Source: DASZMJ01 sp035551935 (GTDB taxonomy: Bacteria > Planctomycetota > Planctomycetia > Isosphaerales > Isosphaeraceae). Taken from it: a stretch of 23,946 bases of DNA. The stretch spans positions 1 through 23,946 of the forward strand of contig DASZMJ010000318.1 in assembly GCA_035551935.1 (NCBI GenBank), in the 5' to 3' direction. Made by a program: the position numbers and the translations under genes. Positions 7,883 to 15,125 of the stretch are shown piece by piece. The notes below the pieces were generated by a model that saw nothing but the letters and a program-made list of their open reading frames with translations, was not told the DNA's origin and searched no databases. Each line of letters starts with the position of its first letter. The stretch's first letter is position 1.

Positions 7883-8151
7883 ACGACTCGCCTTTCAACG
7901 CGTCTCCACTGAACGCGTCCCCTTTCAATGCCGCCGTCCCTACGCTCGATTCGGCCGACCAACGTCTGGTCGATGCGTATACGACGATCGGCCGGCCCGT
8001 CGACGATCTGCCCTACACCGAAGACTTCGAGAAACTCCGCCGCCTGCTGGAAATGGAGGACTCGAACGAGGCCCGTCACTTCCTCTTCAAGCGTCTCCTA
8101 CGATTGCGGAAGATGGGCAGGCTGCCGCGCTTCAGCATGCTCATTGGATGA
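7879..8151 (+). CDS. Small protein partner of the FRG gene, with N-terminal SPFNA repeats
   Basis: A 90-aa protein, no function recognised with certainty. Residues 4-18 are three tandem five-residue units, SPFNA-SPLNA-SPFNA. The rest is helical and charged: LVDAYTTIGRPVDDLPYTED, FEKLRRLLEMEDSNEARHFL, FKRLLRLRKMGRLPRF. The C-terminal half looks like a small globular helical domain ending in a basic RLLRLRKMGRLPR stretch. Its ATG overlaps the FRG stop (ATGA), so production is coupled. The order (larger enzyme-like gene, then small charged protein) suggests a toxin-antitoxin or regulator pair, which is inference. No membrane segment or signal peptide is visible. Confidence 0.78.
   Translation: MNDSPFNASPLNASPFNAAVPTLDSADQRLVDAYTTIGRPVDDLPYTEDFEKLRRLLEMEDSNEARHFLFKRLLRLRKMGRLPRFSMLIG
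7888..7932 (+). repeat. Three 15-bp tandem coding repeats (SPFNA units)
   Basis: The units are tcgcctttcaacgcg, tctccactgaacgcg and tcccctttcaatgcc. They differ mostly at third positions, so selection on the peptide rather than recent slippage is suggested. Confidence 0.7.
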
Positions 8152-8195
8152 TCACGAGAACCGATCTGCACTATGGTACGCGAGAGAGTAGCGAT

Positions 8196-9605
8196 ATGAC
8201 CGCCGCGATCGCCCCGCCGAAGGCCCCGACATTCGACTGGAAGCGCTGGCCGGAGACCGAGGCGCTCGTCGACGGCTTGATTGCCGATGCGTTGCAAGGC
8301 AACGCCTTCGCCGCCGAGCTGGCGCGGAGGATGGAGGCGGAGACGAGCACGAGGTTCACCGACTGGGTCGACCACCTCGTCGTCGGCGACCGGCCTGGCC
8401 TGGTCGCGGAGCTGGAGCGGGCGGGCTATCGGCGCGAGGCGACGGATTATGCCGTGGGCACGCCGGTCTTCGGCCACGACGGCGGGATCTTCCCGAGGGT
8501 GGCCGTCGCGAAGGGGCACGAGGGGCAGATCCGCGAGGTCGCGATCAAGGTCGAGTCGGTCGCGGCGTTCTCGAGGGCGCACGACCTGGGCCTCGACGTC
8601 GTCGGCATGCCGATGGGGCCGTACCGGATCGGCCGGGTCGGCGGCCAGCCGACGACGCTCGCGGCGGTCGAGCGGCGGGCGTATCGCGGCTTCGAGCCGT
8701 TCCCGGGCGAGCTGGCGCGCGAGGGGCGGATGGCACCGCACGCGGCCCGCGACCTGATAGCCGCCCGCGAGCTCTGGCAAGGCCGCCGGCGGCGGTTCGA
8801 CGACGACGAGGAGGGGCTCGACGCGACCGAGGCGCTCCTGGGCCGCCTCGTCGGCCTCGTCGGCCGCGACCCGGCCTGCCACGTCGTCTTCGAAGGCGAG
8901 CGCGACTACTGGCAGTCGCGCAACCGCGCCGCCCGGGTCCAAAAAGGCCGGCAGGACCGGCTCGGCCTCGGCTGGGCGAACCACGACCACCACACGTTCC
9001 GCTGCTCGCGGAGGCTCTTCCCGCGGATCATCGGGATCTTCCGCGCGCTCGGCTTCGACCTCCGCGAGCGGTTCCACGCCGGCCAGCACGCAGGCTGGGG
9101 CGCGCAAGTGCTCGAGCACGCGACGACGGGGATCGTCATCTTCGCCGACCTGGACCTCGCCCCCGACGAAGTCGACGCCGACTTCGCCCGCGACGCCCTG
9201 CCCGACCTGCCCCGGCCCAACACCGTCGGCCTCTGGGTCGCGCTGCACGGCGAGTCGATCCTCGAGGCCGGCATGCACCACCTCGAGGCCCAGTTCGACT
9301 TCGACGCCCTCCGCGCCGGCCTCGAGGCCGAGGCCGGCATCGCCACCATGAAGCCCTTCTCCGACTTCCCCTTCCTCCGCCAGGCCTTCACCGCCGGCGA
9401 GCGCTGGCCCGTCGCCAAGGCCCGCGCCGACCGCGCCCTGGCCCTCGGCTGGATCGACCCCGACCAGCACGCCCGCTTCCTCGCCGAGGGGGCCATCGGC
9501 AGCCACCTCGAGAACCTCCAGCGCCACGAGGGGTACAAGGGCTTCAACCAGCAGGCCGTCAGCGCCATCATCGCCGCCACCGACCCGAGATTGAGGCAGG
9601 GGTGA
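8196..9605 (+). CDS. Unrecognised 469-aa protein, possible VOC-fold metalloenzyme
   Basis: Soluble protein without signal peptide or membrane segments. I do not recognise the family with certainty. The pattern hints at a vicinal-oxygen-chelate fold with split metal ligands: WVDHLVVGDRPGLVAELERAGY (His60) near the N-terminus, a His-rich WANHDHHTFRCSRRLFPRI (His263, His265, His266) followed by IGIFRALGFDLRERF, and GWGAQVLEHATTGIV (Glu307). The length is close to that of the DUF1338/HglS 2-oxoadipate dioxygenases, also VOC-like, but residue-level similarity is weak. The C-terminal region WVALHGESILEAGMHHLEAQFDF and HLENLQRHEGYKGFNQQAVSAII is well structured. Start ATG 8196 is preferred because the earlier open frame overlaps the FRG pair; its Shine-Dalgarno is poor (gagagagtagcgat). 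GC content and codon use return to the high-GC norm here, so it is probably not part of the FRG module. Confidence 0.8.
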   Translation: MTAAIAPPKAPTFDWKRWPETEALVDGLIADALQGNAFAAELARRMEAETSTRFTDWVDHLVVGDRPGLVAELERAGYRREATDYAVGTPVFGHDGGIFPRVAVAKGHEGQIREVAIKVESVAAFSRAHDLGLDVVGMPMGPYRIGRVGGQPTTLAAVERRAYRGFEPFPGELAREGRMAPHAARDLIAARELWQGRRRRFDDDEEGLDATEALLGRLVGLVGRDPACHVVFEGERDYWQSRNRAARVQKGRQDRLGLGWANHDHHTFRCSRRLFPRIIGIFRALGFDLRERFHAGQHAGWGAQVLEHATTGIVIFADLDLAPDEVDADFARDALPDLPRPNTVGLWVALHGESILEAGMHHLEAQFDFDALRAGLEAEAGIATMKPFSDFPFLRQAFTAGERWPVAKARADRALALGWIDPDQHARFLAEGAIGSHLENLQRHEGYKGFNQQAVSAIIAATDPRLRQG

Positions 9606-9723
9606 AGAGAAGAGAATCGAGCCGCAGATGACGCAGATTTCGCAGGTGAAAGAAAATGAATCCATTTTTTAATTCTTTCATCTGCGAAATCTGCGTCATC
9701 TGCGGCTCGATTCTCTTCTCTTC
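9604..9723. repeat. Long hairpin repeat B (51-bp arms)
   Basis: Arms at 9604-9654 and 9673-9723 pair at 50 of 51 positions around an 18-nt AT-rich loop (aatgaatccattttttaa). Each arm contains three 9-nt units; in the left arm they are CGCAGATGA, CGCAGATTT and CGCAGGTGA (9623-9649). The element begins inside the TGA stop codon of the upstream gene. It is much less GC-rich than its surroundings. It may end transcription of the upstream gene, but no T-tract follows the outer stem. Elements of this wording are, from general knowledge, dispersed in several environmental bacterial genomes. Confidence 0.92.
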
Positions 9724-9762
9724 ATCCCCCCCGCCCGTTAGGCTATGGGGCGAGCGACACAT

Positions 9763-9769
9763 AAGGAGG
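9763..9769 (+). promoter_or_regulatory. Strong ribosome binding site fixing a TTG start
   Basis: AAGGAGG is followed by a 5-nt spacer and TTG at 9775. It is the best Shine-Dalgarno in the window and decides the start of the downstream oxidoreductase against an ATG at 9745, which has none. Confidence 0.75.
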
Positions 9770-9774
9770 GTGCA

Positions 9775-10845
9775 TTGGCGGCGCGGGACGGGCGGCTGAG
9801 GGTCGGGGTGATCGGCCTGGGGAGGCTCTGGGAGGCGCGGCACAAGCCGGCGTTCGCGCGGCTGGCCGGGCGGGTCGAGGTCCGCGCCGTGTATGACCAG
9901 GTCGCGCGCCGCGCGGCGATCGAGGCGGCGCAGCTCGGCTGCGAGGCGGCCGAGGGGCTGACGGAGTTGGTCGATCGGCCGGACGTCGACGCGATCTACC
10001 TGCTGACGCCGCAGTGGTTCGGCCTGCACCCGATCGACCTGGCCTGCGCGCGGGGCAAGCCGATCTATTGCGCGTTGCCGGTCGCGGGCGACCCGGAGGC
10101 CCTGGCCGAGGTCGCGCCCGTGATCGCCGCAGGCGGCACGCCGTTCGTCCCCGAGCTGGCCCGGCGGCTCTACCCGGCGACGGTCCGGCTCCGCGAGCTG
10201 TTGGCCACGGCCCTCGGGCCGCCGCGACTGGTGCTCGGCTTCAGCCGGCTCCAGGGCTTCGACCGCTACGGCCAGCCGGGGCCGACGACCCAGATCGCGC
10301 CGGCGCCGCTGGCGGTCGACCCGGGCAGCTACCTGCTCGACTGGTGCCGCTTCGTCGTCGGCAAGGAGCCGGTGTCGGTGCACGGGGTCGCGGCGCGGCT
10401 GCTGCCGGCGGGCGAGGGGGACGGCAACGGCGACGACGACGACCCCGGCCCCGAGAGCGACTTCGAGGGCTTCACGCTCACCTTCGACGGCGGCGAGGTG
10501 GCCCAGGTCGCCTTCGGCCGCTATCACCGCGGCGCCTGGGGCGACGCGACGCGGTTCCTGCCGGCGCCGGGCTTCCAGGTCTTCGCCGAGCGCGGCGCCG
10601 CCTGGGTCGAGATGCCCGACCGCGTCCAGTGGACCGACGCCCGCGGCGCGCACGACGAGCGATTGCCGATGGACCCGACCGTCGGCGAGGCATTGAACGA
10701 CCAGTTCCACCGCCATGTCCGCGACGCCGCCGCCGCCCCCACCCTCGCCGACGCCCTCGCCACCGCCCGCCTCGTCGCCGCCCTGCGCCGCTCCTGCGCC
10801 GAGGGCCGCGCCGTCGACCCGCGACAGGAAGCCAACTCGCCCTGA
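9775..10845 (+). CDS. Gfo/Idh/MocA family protein, catalytic motif degenerate
   Basis: A 356-aa protein with a clear N-terminal nucleotide-binding fold (RVGVIGLGRLWEARHKPAF, residues 9-27; VRAVYDQVARRA) and the segment VDAIYLLTPQWFGLHPIDLACARGKPIYCALPVAGD. The EKP catalytic motif reads A100-L101-P102, so the conserved lysine is missing. In the second signature VDPGSYLLDWCRFVVG, Asp182, Gly184 and Asp189 remain, but the usual His is lacking. It may therefore bind NAD(P) without classical dehydrogenase activity, or use other residues. An acidic insert (GDGNGDDDDPGPESDFEG) interrupts the C-terminal domain. The TTG start has a perfect ribosome binding site. It is followed after 16 nt by the glycosyltransferase ORF, so a role in sugar or envelope metabolism is suggested by context only. 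Confidence 0.87.
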   Translation: MAARDGRLRVGVIGLGRLWEARHKPAFARLAGRVEVRAVYDQVARRAAIEAAQLGCEAAEGLTELVDRPDVDAIYLLTPQWFGLHPIDLACARGKPIYCALPVAGDPEALAEVAPVIAAGGTPFVPELARRLYPATVRLRELLATALGPPRLVLGFSRLQGFDRYGQPGPTTQIAPAPLAVDPGSYLLDWCRFVVGKEPVSVHGVAARLLPAGEGDGNGDDDDPGPESDFEGFTLTFDGGEVAQVAFGRYHRGAWGDATRFLPAPGFQVFAERGAAWVEMPDRVQWTDARGAHDERLPMDPTVGEALNDQFHRHVRDAAAAPTLADALATARLVAALRRSCAEGRAVDPRQEANSP

Positions 10846-10861
10846 GGGCGGGGACAACGGG

Positions 10862-12604
10862 ATGGAACCCACAAGAACCAGCGAAGGGGGATTCACCACG
10901 AAGGCACAAAGGACACAAAGGAAAAGAAAACCGCAGGTTTTCAATTTAAGTTTTCCTTTGTGTCCTTTGTGCCTTCGTGGTGAATCCCCCTTCCTCCACA
11001 CTTCCGTCGCCCTGGCCGCGCTGACGGGCCTCCTGCTCCTGGCCGGCCAGGCGTGGGAGAACTCGGCGACGTATGACGAGGTCTTGTACCTGAAGGTCGC
11101 CGCGCGGTGGTGGCGGACGGGCGAAGACGGGGAGATCACCCGCGTCGGGTCGCCGCGGACGTTCTGGAAGCTCCAGCAGGCGCCCGTCCTCTTCGCGATC
11201 GACCGGCTCGGCCACGGCCATTGGATCGACCACCCGATCGGCCATCAGGCCGACTTGCTGCCGTGGGTGCGGCTCGGCGGCTCGTGGACGTTCGTCGTCG
11301 CGTTGCTCTTCACGGCGGCCTGGGCCCGCCGGTCGTACGGGCCGAGGGCGGCGATCCTGGCGTCCTGGCTGTTCGCGCTCAGCCCGAACCTCCTGGCCCA
11401 TGGCGCCCTGGCGACGATGGAAGGGCCGCTCGTGGCCTGCGTCGCGGCGATGCTGTTCCTTTTCTGGAGGTTCCTCGCGACCGGCTCGCGGCCGGCGTTC
11501 GTCGCGGCGGCGGCCGTCGGCGGCCTGGCGTTCTCCTGCAAGTTCACGACCGCCCTCCTGCCGCCGATCCTGGCGCTGGCCTGGTGGGTCGATCGCTGGC
11601 GGTCGGGCGAGCGGCGGCTCGGGCGGTTAGCCGTGCGAGTGATGCTCGGGATGCTCGGTTTCGTGGCCGTGCTGGGCCTATCCAATCTCGTCGTGACCGG
11701 CGGCGCGACCGTCCCGCTCAGCCCGAACCGCGGCGCGCACGGCTCGATCGATCGGGTGCCGGCCGTCCTGCGGCCGGTCGCGGCGCGGATCGTCGAGGCG
11801 CCCGTGCCGGCGGACCTCGCCGGCTTCGCGACGCAGCTCCGACTGCAAGGGCAAGGCGGGTCAAGCTACCTGCTCGGCGAGCGCCGGGGGCACGGCTGGC
11901 GGCATTACTACCTCGTGACCCTCGCCGTGAAGGTCCCGCTCGCCTTCTGGGCCCTATTCGCGGCGCGTGGACTCTGGCGGCGATCGCGGCCGGCGACCGG
12001 CGATGCGCTCGTCCCCGTGACCGTCGGGGCCTTCCTGGCCATCACCTCGCTGGCATCCACCCGCAACTACGGCATCCGATACCTCCTGCCGATCGCGCCG
12101 GCGGCGATCGTCTGGGTCTCGGCGCTGGCGGAGGCCAGGGCGTTCCGCGCGGTCGTGGCGCTGGCGATAGTGGGGCAGGCGTGGGCGGTCGGCTCGTGCC
12201 ACCCGCACGAACTGGCCTACTTCAACGCGTTGGCCGGCGGATCGCGGGGCGGACGGCGGGTCCTGGCGGATTCGAACCTCGACTGGGGCCAGGGTTGCAA
12301 GTCGCTGGCCCGGCTCCAGCGCGACCGGCCGGAGCTGCGCGACCTGACCCTCTTCTACTTCGGCGACACCGACCCGGCCCATTACGGGGTCGCCGGCCGG
12401 GCCTACGTCCTCCGCGCCGATTCCTGGCCCGACGACCTCCCGCCCCGGCTCGCCGCCCGCTCGCGATACGTCGCCGTCTCGGCCTCGCTCCAGTACGGCC
12501 CTTGGGGCCCCCCCGGCTACTTCCTGGCCCTCGACCACCGCGACCCCGTCGCCGTCCTCGATGACGCCTCCATCGCCATCTATCGCGTCATCGACGGAAT
12601 CTAA
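10862..12604 (+). CDS. Integral membrane glycosyltransferase, family 39 / ArnT-like
   Basis: A 580-aa polytopic membrane protein with roughly nine or ten hydrophobic segments. It is of the type that transfers a sugar from a polyprenyl-phosphate carrier on the periplasmic side. The first extracytoplasmic loop has the expected acidic pair in NSATYDEVLYLKVAARWW (Asp72-Glu73), near the first membrane segment SVALAALTGLLLLAGQAW. Further on come LFALSPNLLAHGALATMEGPL, the RNYGIRYLLPIAPAAIVW segment and the C-terminal LADSNLDWGQGCKSLARLQRD, common in planctomycete members. The start at ATG 10862 is the only credible one. Codons 8-44 are encoded by hairpin C (10883-10993), giving FTTKAQRTQRKR and FPLCPLCLRGESPF, so the N-terminus is an odd repeat-derived cytosolic extension. 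Acceptor and sugar are unknown. Confidence 0.87.
   Translation: MEPTRTSEGGFTTKAQRTQRKRKPQVFNLSFPLCPLCLRGESPFLHTSVALAALTGLLLLAGQAWENSATYDEVLYLKVAARWWRTGEDGEITRVGSPRTFWKLQQAPVLFAIDRLGHGHWIDHPIGHQADLLPWVRLGGSWTFVVALLFTAAWARRSYGPRAAILASWLFALSPNLLAHGALATMEGPLVACVAAMLFLFWRFLATGSRPAFVAAAAVGGLAFSCKFTTALLPPILALAWWVDRWRSGERRLGRLAVRVMLGMLGFVAVLGLSNLVVTGGATVPLSPNRGAHGSIDRVPAVLRPVAARIVEAPVPADLAGFATQLRLQGQGGSSYLLGERRGHGWRHYYLVTLAVKVPLAFWALFAARGLWRRSRPATGDALVPVTVGAFLAITSLASTRNYGIRYLLPIAPAAIVWVSALAEARAFRAVVALAIVGQAWAVGSCHPHELAYFNALAGGSRGGRRVLADSNLDWGQGCKSLARLQRDRPELRDLTLFYFGDTDPAHYGVAGRAYVLRADSWPDDLPPRLAARSRYVAVSASLQYGPWGPPGYFLALDHRDPVAVLDDASIAIYRVIDGI
10883..10993. repeat. Long hairpin repeat C (43-bp perfect arms), within coding sequence
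   Basis: Arms at 10883-10925 and 10951-10993 pair at all 43 positions around a 25-nt loop, which itself contains a 6-bp stem (aaaaccgcaggtttt, 10927-10941). The left arm holds CACGAAGG, CACAAAGGA and CACAAAGGA in a row (10897-10922). The whole element is open in the reading frame of the downstream glycosyltransferase. Its composition is AT-richer than the neighbouring DNA. Perfect arm identity suggests recent origin or active arm correction. Confidence 0.95.
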
Positions 12605-12783
12605 CAAAATAGCACGCATTCACTCTTCGTTGCTTTGCGACAACATGGTTATCACTTTTTCGTCGCCGCAGGGTTCTGAGTGGTGTTACTCCTTGGAGCG
12701 TGATTGCAACGAAAGGGCCACGGGGGTCCGCTGCCATCCAGGCGGTGCCCGCGTCCGGGCCCCGCGATCAGGAGCCGCCCGCC
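12605..12783. other. Intergenic region before the surface-protein gene
   Basis: The first about 75 nt are AT-rich (taacaaaatagcacgcattc, ggttatcactttttcg) and may hold a promoter, but no -35/-10 pair with right spacing was found. A T-run at 12656-12660 lacks a preceding stem, so it is not called a terminator. AGGAG at 12770-12774 is the ribosome binding site of the ATG at 12784. Confidence 0.4.
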
Positions 12784-14328
12784 ATGAGGATTCGCCGTCG
12801 GCCGTCCCCGACTACGACCCGCCGCCGCCCCGCCCCGGAGTGGCTCGAGCCGCGCACGGTGCTCTCGTCTCTCGTCTTCACCCCGACGAATACGAACAAC
12901 CTCGACTGGGACACCGCCAGTAACTGAACCGTCGTGGGCCTCGTCAACGACCACCACGTGCCGACGGCGGCCGACGACGTGACGATCCCCGGCATCGAGA
13001 CGCCCAACGGCGCCGGCACGATCACGCACTCGCAGGACGTCGCCGACTCGGTGCACAGCATCACGCAGCTCAGCTCCCCGCTCGACCTGGGCGCCGGCTC
13101 GATCACGGTGCTGGGCAACTCCTCGATCAGCGGCGCGATCACCGTCGAGGCGGGAGCGAAGCTGGCGTTCTCGAACGCGACGGTCAACTCGACCGGCACC
13201 ACGATCGCCAACCACGGCACCCTGGCGCTCGACGGCAGCACCCTCGGCCCCGGCGTCGGCCTGTCGACGACCGCCTTCCACGCCCTCGACCTCACCGGCG
13301 CCGACCTTATCCAGCACGACCTGACGGTCCCCGCCGGCGCGACGGTCACCGAGACGGCCGACAACACGACCTTGACCGTCGAGGGGAACATCCAGACCTC
13401 GGCCGACGACGTCGCGCTCGGCGGCGCCAACAGCTCGGTGCGGGCGACCGGCAGTTACACGGCCCTCGCCGGCCGGACCGACCTGAACGGCGGCACGCTC
13501 GTCGTCGGCGCCGTCGTCGCCAGCTTCGTCGGCCCTGCTCCCGCCAGCCTCGGCGCCGAGGCCCTGTTCGACCAGGGGAGCACCCTGACCTCGACCGGCG
13601 GCACGGTCACGGGCGTGCTGCTCGAGAACGCCGGCCTGGTCGAGCCGATGGGCACGCTGGCCGTCTCCGGCAATTATCAGCAGGACGCCACCGGGGTCCT
13701 GTCGATGACCGTCGGCGGCACCACCCCCGGGACCGGCTACGACCAGCTCACCGCCGGCGGCACCGCGACGCTCGGCGGCACCCTGGACGTGGCCACGACC
13801 GGCGGCTTCGTGCCCAGCCCCGGCGACGCGTTCGTCCTGGTCCAGTCCACCGGCGGCGACAGCGGCCAGTTCACGACGACGAGCCTCGACGCCGGCCCGA
13901 ACCGGCTCTTCCAGCTCGACTATGCCTCGAACGAGGTCGTCCTGAACACCACCGGCGTACCCGCCACCGTCGTCAACGGCGACGTCTCCGTGGCCCGCCT
14001 CGGCTTCCGCTACGACCGGGCCCGCAAGGAGTACGTCCAGCCGGTGACGATCACCAACACGACGACGACCGCCCTGGCCGCGCCCTTGTATCTGGCCCTG
14101 GAGGGCCTCCCCTCGGGCGTCTCGCTGGTCAACCAATCCGGCGCGGCGATCGACTACGGCGCCGGCAACAACCCGGTCCCGGTCGGGACGCCCTACCTGA
14201 CCCTCTCCGGCGGCCTGGCGCCCGGCCAGTCGCTGACGGTCTACCTCCGATTCAGCGACACCTCCAACGTCCAGATCGGCTGGACTCCGGTCGTGCTCCA
14301 GGGGGCCGATTCGTCGTCGCTGCCTTGA
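12784..14328 (+). pseudogene. Surface beta-structure protein interrupted by in-frame TGA
   Basis: One reading frame of 515 codons with a single internal TGA at 12925-12927. Codons 1-47 carry an Arg-rich start (MRIRRRPSPTTTRRRPAPEW), the motif LEPRTVLSS and then TNTNNLDWDTASN; after the stop the same frame goes on with TVVGLVNDHHVPTAADDVTIPG. The phrase W-D-T-A-S-N-[W]-x...VPTAADDVTIP is a common opening of beta-helical surface proteins, so TGA stands where TGG (Trp) is expected. The remainder has beta-helix repeats (GSITVLGNSSISGAITVEAG), a passenger-type motif (GNYQQDATGVLSMTVGGTTPGTGYDQL) and a C-terminal Ig-like domain. Start ATG 12784 has AGGAG 9 nt upstream. It is either a fresh pseudogene, a sequencing error or a readthrough case. 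A GTG at 12934 could start a truncated product of 464 aa lacking the N-terminal motif. Confidence 0.75.
12925..12927 (+). other. Premature in-frame TGA codon, probable TGG to TGA change
   Basis: Frame is identical before and after the codon and both sides are coherent protein of the same type. A single G to A change explains it. Other genes in the window use TGA as a normal stop (for example kdsD and the kinase), so a genetic-code change is not supported. Confidence 0.8.
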
Positions 14329-14390
14329 TCGGGCCGTCCCGTCGCGCCGGCCCGCCAGGCCGCGGGCCGCGCGCGGGATCATCGCGGGCC

Positions 14391-14418
14391 TTGCAAACGG
14401 GCGGCGGGGTTGTAGAAT
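14391..14418 (+). promoter_or_regulatory. Sigma70-type promoter of the 14540-17996 operon
   Basis: TTGCAA (14391-14396), 16-nt spacer, TAGAAT (14413-14418). The transcript would have a leader of about 115 nt before ATG 14540. The leader contains a perfect 7-bp hairpin, tcgcggt-gca-accgcga, at 14444-14460, and further GC-rich self-complementary sequence around 14470-14490. Confidence 0.55.
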
Positions 14419-14539
14419 AGGGGGTTGAGGCCGTGCCGGGCGGTCGCGGTGCAACCGCGAGGGGACGTCGGGGCGGCCGGCGGCCCGCATTCCGAATAGA
14501 GTGGGCCGCAGCGCCCGAACAGGGAGAGGGGGTCCGGAG

Positions 14540-15103
14540 ATGCGCCGTCCGATCGTCGTGCTGGCGGTGGTGGTCGGGTTCTCGGGGCTGGCCACGGCCG
14601 CGCGGGCCCAGACGGCCGCCGCCTCGAGCCTGCTCACTAACCCGTTCTCGACGTACCAGGGGTTTTACCTCCCCAGCGCGGTGGCCGCGGCGTCGACGTC
14701 GGTCTCTGTCGCGCAGATCAACCAGCAGTCGGCGGTCCGGGCCAACGCGACCGCGATGGGGGCCAACGGCGAGCGGCCCGGCCTCTACGACGAGTTCCAG
14801 CCGCTGGGCCTGGAGGACCTCGACCCGAACGCCCCGATCGGCCGGCAACGGGCGGTGGCCCGGCGGGCGATGGGCGGCCGTCGCAGCGCCGCCGGATCCT
14901 CGAACTCGAACCTCGCCGGCAACGGCCCGCCGCAATACTTCAACCGCGCCTCGACGTACTACCCCACCCTGCGAAGCGGCCGGGCGGCGCGTCGGGCGAA
15001 CACCGCGCTGCGGGTCGGCCAGCGGCGCGTCGGCCAGGGCGGTGCCGGCGGCATGGGCGGTGGCATGGGCATGGGCGGTGGCATGGGTATGGGCATGCGG
15101 TGA
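14540..15103 (+). CDS. Small secreted protein with Gly-Met-rich tail
   Basis: A 187-aa protein, family not recognised. A signal peptide is clear: MRRPIVVLAVVVGFSGLATAARAQ, with cleavage likely after ARA. The mature part starts TAAASSLLTNPFSTYQGFYLP and contains Ser/Ala- and Asn-rich sequence. A basic middle follows (RQRAVARRAMGGRRSAAG), then a low-complexity tail of GGMG/GMGM units (last about 20 residues). It has YFNRASTYYPTLRSG but no catalytic motif. Start ATG 14540 is chosen for the signal peptide; GAGAGGGGG lies 8 nt upstream. It is the first gene after the promoter at 14391-14418, and the next gene starts 22 nt after its stop. A structural or cell-wall associated role is a guess. Confidence 0.8.
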   Translation: MRRPIVVLAVVVGFSGLATAARAQTAAASSLLTNPFSTYQGFYLPSAVAAASTSVSVAQINQQSAVRANATAMGANGERPGLYDEFQPLGLEDLDPNAPIGRQRAVARRAMGGRRSAAGSSNSNLAGNGPPQYFNRASTYYPTLRSGRAARRANTALRVGQRRVGQGGAGGMGGGMGMGGGMGMGMR

Positions 15104-15125
15104 TCGGGGTCCCGAGGGGGCGGGG

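Noticed and set aside
8076..9665. 529-codon minus-strand frame opposite the 8196-9605 gene
   Set aside because: Composition is that of an antisense shadow (VEVELGLEVVHAGLE style). The plus-strand product has better amino-acid balance and a sensible start and end.
9604..9723. Short direct repeats in the hairpin arms read as a CRISPR-like array
   Set aside because: Units are 8-9 nt without spacers and there are no cas genes; the dominant structure is an inverted repeat.
9745..9774. ATG 9745 as start of the second oxidoreductase
   Set aside because: No Shine-Dalgarno; it would place AAGGAGG inside the coding sequence, directly before TTG 9775.
12656..12660. Rho-independent terminator after the glycosyltransferase
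   Set aside because: The short T-run has no GC-rich stem in front of it.
12925..12927. TGA as a selenocysteine or reassigned Trp codon
   Set aside because: The expected residue is Trp, not Cys or Sec, no SECIS-like hairpin is evident just downstream, and TGA ends several other genes normally.
12652..14637. 661-codon minus-strand frame opposite the broken surface-protein gene
   Set aside because: Tempting because the plus strand has a stop codon, but the translation is Arg/Gly/Asp/Ala repeats with no domain, while both plus-strand parts join into a recognisable surface protein.
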